The notes beneath the pieces were generated by a model, which saw only the letters and a program-made list of their open reading frames with translations, did no database searches and was not told the DNA's origin. Positions 17,109 to 25,841 of a DNA stretch of 38,117 nucleotides are shown here, in pieces. This stretch comes from Pseudomonadota bacterium (GTDB lineage Bacteria > Pseudomonadota > Alphaproteobacteria > Rhizobiales > Xanthobacteraceae), in contig JAEWHP010000008.1 in the NCBI GenBank assembly GCA_023387735.1, positions 1-38,117 on the forward strand. Direction: 5' to 3'. Numbering within the stretch: the stretch's first letter is position 1; each line of letters begins with the position of its first letter. A program made the position numbers and the translations under genes.

Positions 17109-17164
17109 TGGCGCGCCCGAAGAGATTCGAACTCCTGCCCCCCAGATTCGTAGTCTGGTGCTCC
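17109..17164 (-). repeat. 3' half of tRNA-Arg(ACG), att-like integration scar
   Basis: Read on the minus strand, this holds the tRNA from the end of the D stem (GAGC) through an intact anticodon arm (CCAGA, loop CTACGAA, TCTGG; anticodon ACG), variable loop, T arm (AGGAG TTCGAAT CTCTT), acceptor 3' strand CGGGCGC, discriminator G and CCA. The 5' acceptor strand (GCGCCCG expected) and the D-stem 5' strand are missing; the sequence to the right is unrelated. A tRNA gene cut in this way is the usual mark of integration at a tRNA 3' end. It cannot fold as a working tRNA. Confidence 0.8.
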
Positions 17165-17287
17165 TCCCACCTTGTGGCGGCATCGCCATATTGATCTCTC
17201 ACCTTTCCGATACACGGCGCCTCAAAGCGGCCTTCCCAGGTTGTTCTCCAGACAACGCTAACGCGCAAAAGAGGCCGGCGAAAAGCA

Positions 17288-18369
17288 ATGGCAAAGATCA
17301 AGCTAGCCGAGTCCGAATTATACCGGATCCCGCTGACTGTTGTCCTTTCAGACAGCACGCACGGCCAAATTAGCGCCTTTGAATTATTAACGTGCCGCGT
17401 TCGGGATTCGGATGGGGCTGAGGGCGTCGGTTATACTTATACCGTGGGGCGCAATGGCGGTGCGGTTGCCGACGTGCTCCGGCGGGAGATCCCAGAGCTA
17501 ATTAAGGGCCGCGAAGCCGAAGATACAGAGGCGATTTGGCATCACGTCTGGTGGGCGTTGCATTACGGCGGACGTGGCGGACCCGCAGTGCTCGCGCTCT
17601 CGGCGCTTGATATTGCGCTGTGGGACCTGAAGGCGCCAATCTGCCCCTGTTTGGCCTACTCGGCGGTTTCGACGCCCGTGTGCCCTGTTACGCCGGCGGC
17701 ATCGACCTTGATCTCTCTGTCGAGGCCCTTCTAAGGCAGACCGACGAAAATCTCGCCAAGGGCTTTCGCGCCATCAAGATGAAGGTGGGCCGCCCGAATC
17801 TCGCATCCGACGTCACGCGGGTGCAGGCGATGCGCAAACATCTCGGTGACGGCTTTCCTCTGATGGCGGATGCCAACATGAAATGGACGGTCGAGGAAGC
17901 CATCCGCGCCGCCCGGGCGCTGCAACCCTACGACCTTACTTGGCTTGAAGAGCCTATTATTCCCGATGATATTGCCGGTCACGCCCGCATCATGGCAGCC
18001 GGCGGCGTGCCGATCGCGGCTGGCGAAAATCTGCGCTCGCTCTGGGAGTTCAAGAACTACATCTCGGCGGGCGCCGTGTCCTATCCTGAGCCCGACGTCA
18101 CTAACTGCGGGGGCGTCACGGCCTTTATGAAGATCGCGCGGCTAGCAGAGGCGTTCAACCTTCCGGTAACCAGCCACGGAGCGCATGACGTCACTGTGCA
18201 CCTGCTCGCGGCCTGCCCAAATCGCTCCTATCTCGAGGCTCATGGCTTTGGGCTAGATCGTTATATCGAGCACCCGCTCGTCTTAGACCAGGGAATGGCA
18301 TTGGCGCCGACGCGACCCGGCCACGGTATCAGCTTCGACTGGAAGGGGCTGGCTCAGCTCGCGCAATAA
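17288..18369 (+). pseudogene. Mandelate racemase/enolase-superfamily protein, one-base frameshift
   Basis: The first frame (MAKIKLAESELYRIPLTVVL to LSALDIALWDLK) and the second (GANLPLFGLLGGFDARVPCY to the stop at 18369) join if GG at 17632-17633 is GGG, giving LKGANLPLFG and a normal 360-residue protein. The N-terminal capping domain is followed by the TIM barrel with the KxK base (FRAIKMKVGRP), metal ligands in LMADANMKW, TWLEEPIIP and IAAGENLRS, and the opposite-face His region TSHGAHDVTVH, so all catalytic elements of the mandelate racemase subgroup are present. Likely an acid-sugar dehydratase or racemase. If the frameshift is a sequencing error the gene is functional. No operon partner. 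Confidence 0.88.
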
Positions 18370-18492
18370 CAGGAGCAGCTACAGCGCATGATCCCCAAGG
18401 ACCGAGCGCGCAGCCACCGCCTCTTGCTGAAACTGGCCGCCACGGCCTTTGTTGACACTGTGTTGACACGTCCGTTTCAGGCGGAAGACATC

Positions 18493-18533
18493 AAAAAGCA
18501 AAAGCCACCAAGTCTTTGACTTGGCGGCTTTTT
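18493..18533 (-). terminator. Rho-independent terminator of tRNA-fMet
   Basis: On the minus strand: AAGCCGCCAAGTC, loop AAA, GACTTGGTGGCTT, then TTGCTTTTT. A 13-bp stem (one G-U) with a T-rich tail directly after the tRNA 3' end. Confidence 0.85.
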
Positions 18534-18534
18534 C

Positions 18535-18611
<77 letters not shown>

Positions 18612-18950
18612 TTAAACCGTTGCACGCCTTCCCAAAAACCAGACCAGATGCGAATTCGGCCAACGCTTGGTGGGCGCCGATCGATCCCGTCCGGAGGCTT
18701 CCTGAGAAGGCAACCCGGGCAAAGCCATCGGGTGCGAGGGCTATGTATCAACCTCCCCCCGCTTTGGAAAGGGGCAATACCGGCTTTTGAGGATTTTATG
18801 ACGGCAAAAACGGGCGCAAAATGCATGGGTTAGGAGGCCAGAACCGCCTCATGGAACCGCTCTTGCCATAATGGCCGCAAAAGCGGAGGTTTGCACCCAA
18901 AAGCGCGACCGAAAAAGGTCCGCCAGAACACAAAATCCGGGGGGACGCAC
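18612..18950. other. Intergenic between tRNA-fMet and GMC oxidoreductase
   Basis: About 340 bases between divergent transcription units: the tRNA (minus) and the GMC gene (plus). It must hold both promoters, but I see no confident -35/-10 pair. The last part has GGGGGGA, the ribosome site of the GMC gene. Confidence 0.5.
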
Positions 18951-20558
18951 GTGACCGATACGTTCGATTTCGTGGTGGTGGGCGGCGGCTCCGGCGGCTG
19001 CACCGTGGCGGGGCGGCTTTCGGAAGATCCGAAAACGTCGGTGGTGCTGCTGGACGCCGGTGGCCGGAACGACAATTGGGTGGTGACGACGCCATTTGCG
19101 CTGGTGCTGATGGTCGCCGGCAACGTCAACAACTGGGCCTTCAACACCGTGCCGCAAAAGGGCCTGAACGGCCGCATCGGCTATCAGCCGCGCGGCAAGG
19201 GGCTCGGCGGATCGTCGGCGATCAACGCCATGGTCTATATCCGCGGCCACCGCACTGATTACGATCAATGGGCTGCGCTCGGCAATGCCGGCTGGTCTTT
19301 CGCCGACGTGCTGCCCTACTTCAAGCGCGCGGAGAACAACGCCGATTTCGGCGGCGAGTATCACGGCAAGGGTGGCCCGCTTGCGGTCAACAAGCTGCGC
19401 ACGCAGAACCCCGTGCAGCAGATCTTCCTGCAGGCGGCGCAGGAAGCGCAATTTCGCCTGCGCGAGGACTTCAATGCCGACGAACATGAAGGACTCGGCA
19501 TCTACCAGGTCACGCAGAAGAACGGCGAGCGCTGGAGCGCCGCGCGCGCCTACATCCATCCGCACATGGGAAGCCGCGGCAACCTTCGCGTCGAGACCGG
19601 CGCGCATGCCACCCGCATCCTGTTCGAAGGCAAGCGCGCGGTCGGCGTCGAGTACCGGCAGGGCAAGGAGGTCAAGCAGATCCGCGCCCGGCGCGAGGTC
19701 ATCGTCTCGTCCGGCGCATTCCAGACCCCGCAATTGCTGATGCTCTCCGGCATCGGCGACAGCAAGGAACTGGCAAGGCACGGAATCGCCACCGTGCATC
19801 ACCTGCCGGGCGTCGGACAGAACCTGCAGGACCATCCGGATTTCGTGTTCGGCTACATGTCGGACAATCCGAACTTCAACGGCATCTCGATCAAAGCCAT
19901 GCCGCGGCTGTTGCGCGCGATCCGCCAGTACCGGCGCGAGCGCACCGGGCCGATGACGTCGAACTTCGCCGAGTGCGGCGGCTTCCTGAAGACGCGGCCC
20001 GATCTCGATATCCCCGATATCCAGCTGCATTTCGGCATGGCGATGGCCGACGACCATGGCCGCAAGCGGCACCGCGGCACGGGCTTTTCCTGCCACGTCT
20101 GCCTGCTGCGGCCGAAGAGCCGCGGCAGCGTTGCGCTCGGCAGTGCCGATCCCCTGGCACCTCCGCTGATCGATCCGAATTTCCTCGGCGAGGAGGACGA
20201 TCTCGAAACCATGGTCGCGGGCTTCAAGACCACGCGGCGGCTGATGGAGACGCCGGCGCTGCGCGCCTTGCAGAAAAAGGACATGTTCACCGAAGGCGTA
20301 CGCACCGACGACGACATCCGCAACCTGCTGCGCGCCCGCGTCGACACCGTCTATCACCCCGTCGGCACCGCCAAGATGGGCGTCAACGATCCGATGGCCG
20401 TGGTCGATCCGCAACTCAGGGTCTACGGCCTCGAAGGGTTGCGCGTGGTCGATGCTTCGGTGATGCCGACGCTCGTCGGCGGCAACACCAATGCGCCGAC
20501 GATCATGATCGGCGAAAAGGCCGCCGACATGATCAGGGCCGGGATGCGCGCGAATTGA
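18951..20558 (+). CDS. GMC family FAD-dependent alcohol/choline dehydrogenase
   Basis: A complete 535-residue GMC oxidoreductase starting at GTG 18951 with GGGGGGA five bases upstream. The N-terminal FAD-binding GGGSGG is at residues 11-16 (FDFVVVGGGSGGCTVAGRLS), GMC signature 1 at GLGGSSAINAMVYIRGH, signature 2 at SSGAFQTPQLLMLSGIG, and the catalytic pair is H469 (VYHPVGTAKMG) and N512 (VGGNTNAPTIMIGEKAADMI), as in choline-dehydrogenase-like members. It oxidises an alcohol to an aldehyde or ketone; the substrate is not readable and BetA itself is only one possibility. No signal peptide. First gene of a plus-strand catabolic run. Confidence 0.93.
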   Translation: MTDTFDFVVVGGGSGGCTVAGRLSEDPKTSVVLLDAGGRNDNWVVTTPFALVLMVAGNVNNWAFNTVPQKGLNGRIGYQPRGKGLGGSSAINAMVYIRGHRTDYDQWAALGNAGWSFADVLPYFKRAENNADFGGEYHGKGGPLAVNKLRTQNPVQQIFLQAAQEAQFRLREDFNADEHEGLGIYQVTQKNGERWSAARAYIHPHMGSRGNLRVETGAHATRILFEGKRAVGVEYRQGKEVKQIRARREVIVSSGAFQTPQLLMLSGIGDSKELARHGIATVHHLPGVGQNLQDHPDFVFGYMSDNPNFNGISIKAMPRLLRAIRQYRRERTGPMTSNFAECGGFLKTRPDLDIPDIQLHFGMAMADDHGRKRHRGTGFSCHVCLLRPKSRGSVALGSADPLAPPLIDPNFLGEEDDLETMVAGFKTTRRLMETPALRALQKKDMFTEGVRTDDDIRNLLRARVDTVYHPVGTAKMGVNDPMAVVDPQLRVYGLEGLRVVDASVMPTLVGGNTNAPTIMIGEKAADMIRAGMRAN

Positions 20559-20646
20559 TTAGTTTCCGCGATGCGGACGATTTTAGCGATCGTCGGCCCG
20601 GTTTATTGACCGGGCGAAGTTAAGGGTACGAGCGGAGCATTCCGCC

Positions 20647-21152
20647 ATGAACCCTTTCGATGCCGTGATCTATATCGGCCTGGTGTTTGCGATGATCGCC
20701 GGCTTCAACACCGGCCTGATCCGCAGCGCGGTCACGATCGTGGCCTATATGATCGGCGTGCCGATCGCGATCTTTGCGATGTCAACGCTGGCGCCGCCGG
20801 CAAACGGCAAGGCCGTCTCGTTATTTGCGCAGAACGGACTGGTGTTCGCCGGCGTGTTTCTGTTCTCCGGCATCGCGCTCGGAAAGCTGGCGCGGCTGGC
20901 GATCGATGACGCCGCCGGGCATGCCGGACCGGTGGATCGGCTCTGCGGCGCCATGCTGGGCGCGGCGCGCGTCGGCCTGATTGCGGTCACGATCGTGCTG
21001 GTCTTTGAACGGATCGTGCCGTCGCCGCTTCAGCCGCAATGGCTGGCAGGTCGAAGCTGCGGCCATTCCTGTCGGCAGCCGGGCAGAAGGGTTTCAGTTC
21101 GTTGCCGCCAGACCTCGCCGCAACCATCGATCGCCTGAAGCAGCAGATATAG
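20647..21152 (+). pseudogene. CvpA-like membrane protein, one-base frameshift near the C-terminus
   Basis: The frame MNPFDAVIYIGLVFAMIAGF carries a CvpA-like protein with four hydrophobic segments (about residues 5-25, 27-47, 60-80, 97-117) and GLIRSAVTIVAYMIGVPIAI. After QPQWLAG it leaves the expected frame; reading GG at 21049-21050 as GGG gives SKLRPFLSAAGQKGFSSLPP, DLAATIDRLKQQI and a stop at 21150-21152, the usual CvpA-family ending. Corrected length is 168 residues. CvpA-type proteins are inner-membrane proteins linked to colicin V export and stress tolerance. The membrane part is intact in the uncorrected frame, so some function could remain. Confidence 0.8.
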
Positions 21153-21274
21153 TCGTCCGGACACGCTGCCATGCATTTGAAGTGGCGAGGAGCCACTTAT
21201 CAGGCGCGTTCGACTTGGCTAGAGTGCCCGCCATCGTTCTTCTAGCCATCACCTGACATGACGGGAGTGAAACA

Positions 21275-22057
21275 GTGGATCTTGGGATCAAAGGCCGCCG
21301 CGCCATCGTATGTGCATCGAGCAAGGGCCTCGGCCGCGCCTGCGCCATGGCGCTGGCCGGCGAAGGCGTGCATGTCACGCTGACGGCACGCGGCGCGGAG
21401 GCGCTGAAAAAGACCGCCGACGAGATCCGCAAGGCCAACCCCGGCGTCACCGTGAACGAGGTCGCCGGCGACATCACCACGCCGGCCGGGCGCGAAGCCG
21501 CGCTGAAGGCCTGCCCCGATCCGGACATCCTGATCAACAATGCCGGCGGCCCGCCGCCCGGCGATTTCCGCAACTGGAACCGTGACGACTGGATCAAGGC
21601 CATCGACGCCAACATGCTGACGCCGATCGAGCTGATCAAGGCCACCGTGGACGGCATGATGGCGCGCAAGTTCGGCCGCATCGTCAACATCACCTCGGCC
21701 GCGGTGAAGGCGCCGATCGAGATCCTGGGATTATCCAACGGCGCCCGCGCCGGCCTCACCGGCTTCGTCGCCGGAATTTCGCGCAAGACCGTGATCAACA
21801 ACGTCACCATCAACGGCCTGCTGCCGGGCCCGTTCGATACGGATCGCCTGCGCGGCACCGCGAAGGGTGAAGCGGAGAAGCGCGGCGTCGACGTCGAACA
21901 GATCCTGAAGGAGCGCGCCAAGCTCAATCCCGCCGGCCGGTTCGGCACGCCGGAGGAATTCGGTCTCGCCTGCGCGTTCCTGTGCGCCGACAAGGCCGGC
22001 TTCATCACCGGCCAAAACATCCTGCTCGACGGCGGCGCGTTTCCGGGCACGCTGTGA
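21275..22057 (+). CDS. SDR family oxidoreductase with non-canonical active site
   Basis: A complete 260-residue short-chain dehydrogenase, GTG start at 21275 with GGGAG upstream. The cofactor loop is ASSKGLGRA (residues 14-22) and NNAG is at 88-91. After the active-site region VNITSAAV the usual Tyr-x-x-x-Lys is replaced by S154-N-G-A-R158 (LGLSNGARAGLTGFVAG), so the classical proton relay is missing. This variant belongs to a distinct SDR branch common in Bradyrhizobium and annotated loosely as 3-oxoacyl reductase. Its stop overlaps the next gene's GTG start (GTGA), so the two are coupled. Role: a reduction or isomerisation in the catabolic run, inferred. Confidence 0.9.
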   Translation: MDLGIKGRRAIVCASSKGLGRACAMALAGEGVHVTLTARGAEALKKTADEIRKANPGVTVNEVAGDITTPAGREAALKACPDPDILINNAGGPPPGDFRNWNRDDWIKAIDANMLTPIELIKATVDGMMARKFGRIVNITSAAVKAPIEILGLSNGARAGLTGFVAGISRKTVINNVTINGLLPGPFDTDRLRGTAKGEAEKRGVDVEQILKERAKLNPAGRFGTPEEFGLACAFLCADKAGFITGQNILLDGGAFPGTL

Positions 22058-23043
22058 AGGCCGTCTGGTACGAACGAACGGGGCCAGCACCCGAAGTGCT
22101 GGTCCATGGCGAGATGCCGACGCCGGTGGCCGGCCCGGGCGAAGTCCGGGTGCGGCTGGAGGCGTCCGGCGTCAATCCAGCCGATGTCGGCCGTCGCGGC
22201 GGCGGCTATCGCGCGGTGGAGTATCCGCGCGTCGTTCCGAACAGCGATGGCGCCGGGATCATCGACCAGGTTGGCGACGGCGTCACGAGACTGAAGCCCG
22301 GCCAGCGCGTCTGGCTGTTCAACGGCCAGCGCAACGGCCGCGCATTCGGCACCGCGGCTGAATATATTTCGCTCGCCGAACACCTGGTGACACCGCTGCC
22401 GGACAAGCTGTCCTTTGCGGAAGGCGCGACGCTCGGCATCCCCGCCATGACGGCCTGGACCTGCCTGTTCTGCGACGGCCCGATCGCAGGCCAAACGGTG
22501 CTGGTCACCGGCGGCGCCGGAGCCGTCGGGCATTATGCGGTGCAACTCGCGAAGTGGGGCGGCGCGCAGGTGATCGCCACCGTCAGTTCGGCGACCAAGG
22601 CTGAGCAGGCGCGGCTCGCCGGCGCCGACCTCGTCATCAACTACAAGACCGACGACGTGGTCGCGAAGGCGCTCGCGTTCACCGGCCAGCGCGGCGTCGA
22701 CCGTGTGGTCGATGTCGATTTCGGCGGCAACATCGAGACTACGCTGAAGCTGATGGGCATGAATTCGACGATCGCGGTCTACGCCACCAATGGTAACCGG
22801 ACGCCCGTGGTGCCGATGCGCGAATTGATGGAGAAGTGCATCGCGATGCGCGCGCTGGTGCTGTTCGCGCTGCCGCCGCCGCTACTGGCGGCAGCACAGG
22901 CCGACATCACGAAATGGCTGGCGGCCGGCACGCGCATTCACAACGTCGCCGGGCAGTTTGCGCTCTCGGATACGGCGCAGGCACATCTGGCGGTCGAGAA
23001 AGGCGACAAGCTCGGCACCGTCATCGTGGACTGCGCGCGGTAA
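22054..23043 (+). CDS. Zinc-less medium-chain dehydrogenase, quinone oxidoreductase-like
   Basis: A complete 329-residue protein, GTG start at 22054 overlapping the previous stop by four bases. The N-terminal GroES-like domain opens KAVWYERTGPAPEVLVHGEM and has VRLEASGVNPADVGRRGGGY; no Cys/His zinc ligands are seen. The Rossmann domain is VLVTGGAGAVGHYAVQLAKW, with ATVSSATKAEQARLAGADLV after it, typical of NADPH:quinone reductase and zeta-crystallin relatives. It probably reduces an activated double bond or a quinone with NADPH. Coupled to the SDR upstream; the MBL gene follows 45 bases downstream. Confidence 0.92.
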   Translation: MKAVWYERTGPAPEVLVHGEMPTPVAGPGEVRVRLEASGVNPADVGRRGGGYRAVEYPRVVPNSDGAGIIDQVGDGVTRLKPGQRVWLFNGQRNGRAFGTAAEYISLAEHLVTPLPDKLSFAEGATLGIPAMTAWTCLFCDGPIAGQTVLVTGGAGAVGHYAVQLAKWGGAQVIATVSSATKAEQARLAGADLVINYKTDDVVAKALAFTGQRGVDRVVDVDFGGNIETTLKLMGMNSTIAVYATNGNRTPVVPMRELMEKCIAMRALVLFALPPPLLAAAQADITKWLAAGTRIHNVAGQFALSDTAQAHLAVEKGDKLGTVIVDCAR

Positions 23044-23087
23044 AAAATCAAAACCGGATCGACAATAACAATAGAGGGAAACGCCGG

Positions 23088-23933
23088 ATGCACTGGACCG
23101 TGGGCAAGGTCAAGATCACCAAGGTCGTAGAACTGGAGACGGTCGGCAGCACGCGCTTCATCCTGCCGCTCGCGACCAACGAGGAAATCCAGAAACTGCC
23201 CTGGCTCATTCCACATTATGCGAACGAAGAGGGCCGGCTGAAAATGTCGATCCACTCGCTGCTGGTGGAAACGCCGTCGCGCCGCATCATCGTCGATACC
23301 GGGCTCGGCAATGACAAGCAGGGCCGCAACGTGCCGACCTGGAACGACCGCAAGGATCCGTTTCTCGATACCCTGACGGCGGCGGGCTTTCCGCCCGACA
23401 GCATCGACACCGTGCTGTGCACGCACCTGCATGTCGACCATGTCGGCTGGAACACCATCCTGGTCGACGGCAAATGGGTGCCGACGTTTGCCAACGCCCG
23501 CTACGTGTTCGGCAGGACCGAGTTCGAGCACTGGCGCGACCACAGCCACGAGCCGGCGCATCAGGCGGTGTTCGGCGATTCCGTGAAGCCGATCGCCGAC
23601 GCCGGCAAGGCCGACCTCGTCGCCAGCGACGCCAGGCTTGCGGACGAGATCACCCTGATCCCGACACCTGGCCACAGCCCCGGCCATATGAGCATCCATA
23701 TCAAGTCGGCCGGCGAGGAAGGCCTGCTGACCGGCGACGTCGCCCACCATCCCTGCCAGATGGCCCATCTCGGCTGGTCGTCGACCGCGGATTCCGACCC
23801 CAAGCAGTCGGCCGCGACCCGCCGCGCGCTGTTTTCGCGCTTCGCCGACACGCCGACGCTCGTGATCGGCGGGCACTTCAATGCCGGCCATATCAAGCGC
23901 GAGGGGGATGCCTTCAAGTTCATCGCCCTGTAG
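23088..23933 (+). CDS. MBL-fold metallo-hydrolase (first of two paralogues)
   Basis: A complete 281-residue metallo-beta-lactamase-fold hydrolase; ATG 23088 preceded by GAGGGAA. The metal motif HxHxDH is at residues 113-118 (CTHLHVDHVGWNT). Further ligands are in TPGHSPGHMS and LLTGDVAHHP, and the last His in IGGHFNAGHI, so a two-metal site is complete. No signal peptide. The family includes lactonases and quorum-quenching enzymes, but the fit to a named subfamily is loose. It shares architecture with the gene at 25842-26711 (same THLHVDHVGWNT core and ATRR segment). Placement before the FAH hydrolase suggests hydrolysis of a lactone or ester intermediate. Confidence 0.9.
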   Translation: MHWTVGKVKITKVVELETVGSTRFILPLATNEEIQKLPWLIPHYANEEGRLKMSIHSLLVETPSRRIIVDTGLGNDKQGRNVPTWNDRKDPFLDTLTAAGFPPDSIDTVLCTHLHVDHVGWNTILVDGKWVPTFANARYVFGRTEFEHWRDHSHEPAHQAVFGDSVKPIADAGKADLVASDARLADEITLIPTPGHSPGHMSIHIKSAGEEGLLTGDVAHHPCQMAHLGWSSTADSDPKQSAATRRALFSRFADTPTLVIGGHFNAGHIKREGDAFKFIAL

Positions 23934-23940
23934 CCTCTCC

Positions 23941-24067
23941 CCTCATGGTGAGGAGGCGCGTTAGCGCCGTCTCCGGACGATGCTTCGCATCGCCGGGCGA
24001 ACCATGAAGGCCCCGACTGCGGCCACATCCTTCGAGACGGGCGCGTTGCGGCCTCCTCAGGATGAGG
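23941..24067. repeat. Rhizobial palindromic intergenic repeat
   Basis: CCTCATGGTGAGGAGGC (23941-23957) pairs with GCCTCCTCAGGATGAGG (24051-24067), 15 of 17 matching, enclosing smaller hairpins (GGCGCGTTAGCGCC, CGATGCTTCGCATCG). It looks like the dispersed palindromic repeats of Bradyrhizobium intergenic DNA. It lies in the 244-bp gap inside the catabolic run and may affect mRNA processing. Confidence 0.7.
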
Positions 24068-24177
24068 GTCTGGTATGTGGCGGGCCGAAGCAGGTCGGCA
24101 GTTGAATTTCCCGCCCCGCTGTTCCAAAAGCATTCCACGTCGAGAAATTCCAAGAAAACCCGTAGGGAGTGATAAAA

Positions 24178-25020
24178 ATGAAGCTTGTTCGTTACGGCGC
24201 CAAGGGTTCGGAAAAGCCCGGCCTGATCGATAAATCCGGCCAGTTGCGCGATCTTTCGGCGCAAATCAGGGATCTCGACGGCGAAGCCTATTCGCCGGCC
24301 TCGCTGGCCAAGCTCGCCGCGCTGGACACGTCCAAACTCCCGGCCGTGGATGGCAAGCAGCGCTTCGGCGCGCCGGTCACCGGCATCTCGAAGTTCGTCG
24401 CGATCGGCCTCAACTATGTCGATCACGCCAAGGAAACCGGCAATCCGATCCCGCCCGAGCCGATCTTCTTCCTGAAGGCCAACACCTCGCTGTCAGGTCC
24501 GAATGACGCGGTAGAGAAGCCGCGCGAATCCAAGAAGCTCGACTGGGAAGTCGAAATCGCCGCGATCATCGGCACCCGCGCCAAATACGTTTCCGAGGCC
24601 GATGCCCTCAATCATGTCGCCGGCTACTGCGTCTGCAACGACGTCTCCGAGCGCTACTTCCAGACCGAGCGCGGCGGCCAATGGACCAAGGGCAAGTCGC
24701 ACGACACATTCGGCCCGGTCGGCCCGTGGCTCGTCACCAAGGACGAGATCCCCGACGTGCAGAAGCTCTCGATGTGGCTCGACGTCAACGGCAAGCGCTG
24801 CCAGACCGGATCGACCTCGACCATGATCTTCTCGATGGCGAAGTGCATTTCCTACGTCTCGACCTTCCTCACGCTGATGCCCGGCGACATCATCACCACG
24901 GGCACCCCGCCCGGCGTCGGGGCCGGCATGAAGCCGCCGCAGTTCCTCAATGTCGGCGACGTCGTCACGCTCGGCATCGAAGGCCTCGGCGAGCAGCGCC
25001 AGGAAATCATCGCGGCCTAA
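24178..25020 (+). CDS. Fumarylacetoacetate hydrolase (FAH) family protein
   Basis: A complete 280-residue FAH-family enzyme; ATG 24178 with AGGGAG nine bases before (a GTG at 24169 is less likely). The N-terminal cap starts MKLVRYGAKGSEKPGLIDKS; the core has FVAIGLNYVDHAKETGN, metal ligands E124, E126 (LDWEVEIAAIIG) and D155 (CVCNDVSERYFQ), then GKSHDTFGPVGPWLVT and ITTGTPPGVGAG. The family cleaves C-C bonds of beta-diketo acids or acts as hydratase, isomerase or decarboxylase on catechol-type meta-cleavage products; the closest group is HpaG/ureidoglycolate-lyase-like. It points to a ring-derived diketo acid in this pathway. The substrate is not determinable here. Confidence 0.93.
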   Translation: MKLVRYGAKGSEKPGLIDKSGQLRDLSAQIRDLDGEAYSPASLAKLAALDTSKLPAVDGKQRFGAPVTGISKFVAIGLNYVDHAKETGNPIPPEPIFFLKANTSLSGPNDAVEKPRESKKLDWEVEIAAIIGTRAKYVSEADALNHVAGYCVCNDVSERYFQTERGGQWTKGKSHDTFGPVGPWLVTKDEIPDVQKLSMWLDVNGKRCQTGSTSTMIFSMAKCISYVSTFLTLMPGDIITTGTPPGVGAGMKPPQFLNVGDVVTLGIEGLGEQRQEIIAA

Positions 25021-25023
25021 CAC

Positions 25024-25124
25024 GTCATACCCCGCGAAGGCGGGGTATCCAGTACGCCGCGGCGTTGGGTGAGCGAACCGAACGGCCGCGGAGTACTGGA
25101 TCATCCGCCTTCGCGGATGATGAC
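25024..25124. repeat. Long palindromic intergenic repeat
   Basis: The left arm (25024-25062, GTCATACCCCGCGAAGGCGG onward to CCGCGG) is mirrored by the right arm (25086-25124, CCGCGGAGTACTGGATCATC to GATGATGAC). Both arms contain CGCGAAGGCG-type inner hairpins. A 39-bp imperfect inverted repeat of a second dispersed family, in the gap between the FAH and GST genes. Confidence 0.75.
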
Positions 25125-25176
25125 ATCGAGAGGTCATCTTGACCGGTGATAAAAAGAAAACCTTCCAGGAATCAAA

Positions 25177-25791
25177 ATGAAACTCACCTTCTCCCCCGCC
25201 TCGCCGTTCGCCCGCAAGGTACGCATCGCCGCGATCGAGACCGGCCTGATCGACAAGATCGAACTCGTTCCGGCAACCGTCGCGCCGGGCCAGCCCAATG
25301 AGGAATACTCGAAAATCACGCCGCTGAAGAAGCTGCCGGTGCTGATCCTCGACAATGGCGACGTCATTCTCGATTCCTACGTCATCGTCGAATATCTCGA
25401 CGAACTCGCCGGCGGCGGCAAGCTGATCCCGGCATCCGGCTCTGACCGGTGGAAGGTCAAGAGCGATCATTCGCTGCTGCAGGGCATGCTCGATTCCATG
25501 CTGCTGTGCCGCTACGAGGGCATGGTGCGGCCGGAGCCGCTGCGGTGGAAGGCGTGGTCCGACGATCACTGGAACCGGGCATGGGCCGGCATGGCGCGGT
25601 TCGAGAACAAGCCCGAGGTGCTGTCGGGCCCGTTCAACATCACGCAAATCGGCCTTGTTTGCGTGCTCGGCTATGCCGATTTTCGTTTTGCCGATTGCGG
25701 CTGGCGCAAGGCCTATCCGAAGCTCGATGCCTTCCATCAGAAGATGCTGGAGCGGCCGTCGGTGAAGGTCTCGGTCCCGCCGCCGGCTTAA
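25177..25791 (+). CDS. Glutathione S-transferase family protein
   Basis: A complete 204-residue GST. The thioredoxin-like N-domain begins MKLTFSPASPFARKVRIAAI, with Ser near residue 9 as probable thiol-activating residue, and has the cis-Pro segment LKKLPVLILDNGDVILDSYV (D-S in place of the usual E/D-S). The C-terminal helical domain (KSDHSLLQGMLDSMLLCRYE) follows. Bacterial GSTs of this type act as isomerases or detoxifiers; beside an FAH-family enzyme the pair resembles maleylacetoacetate isomerase with fumarylacetoacetase, although neither protein is an obvious MaiA or FahA. Fifty bases before the second MBL gene. Confidence 0.9.
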   Translation: MKLTFSPASPFARKVRIAAIETGLIDKIELVPATVAPGQPNEEYSKITPLKKLPVLILDNGDVILDSYVIVEYLDELAGGGKLIPASGSDRWKVKSDHSLLQGMLDSMLLCRYEGMVRPEPLRWKAWSDDHWNRAWAGMARFENKPEVLSGPFNITQIGLVCVLGYADFRFADCGWRKAYPKLDAFHQKMLERPSVKVSVPPPA

Positions 25792-25841
25792 GCAACGAGA
25801 GACGGAGGCGATCTCATTCCGGAAGAAGGCAGGACATCAGC

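Noticed and set aside
16990..17373. Plus-strand frame including the tRNA-Arg fragment
   Set aside because: Its GAPEEIRTPAPQIRSLVL stretch is the translated tRNA copy, a common false protein.
18450..18469. Tandem TGTTGACAC with two TTGACA boxes, as a double promoter
   Set aside because: No -10 box at the right distance and no plus gene directly downstream; the next feature is the tRNA terminator on the minus strand.
18849..20414. Long minus-strand open frame opposite the GMC gene
   Set aside because: Arg/Ala/His-rich antisense frame caused by high GC at codon position 3; the plus frame has full GMC motifs.
21094..22545. Long minus-strand open frame opposite the SDR and MDR genes
   Set aside because: Antisense shadow; no motifs or ribosome site, while both plus-strand genes are complete.
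23941..25124. Palindromic repeats considered as a CRISPR array
   Set aside because: They are single long inverted repeats without regular spacers; no cas gene is present.
24493..25737. Minus-strand open frame opposite FAH and GST genes
   Set aside because: Antisense shadow spanning two real genes and a palindromic repeat.
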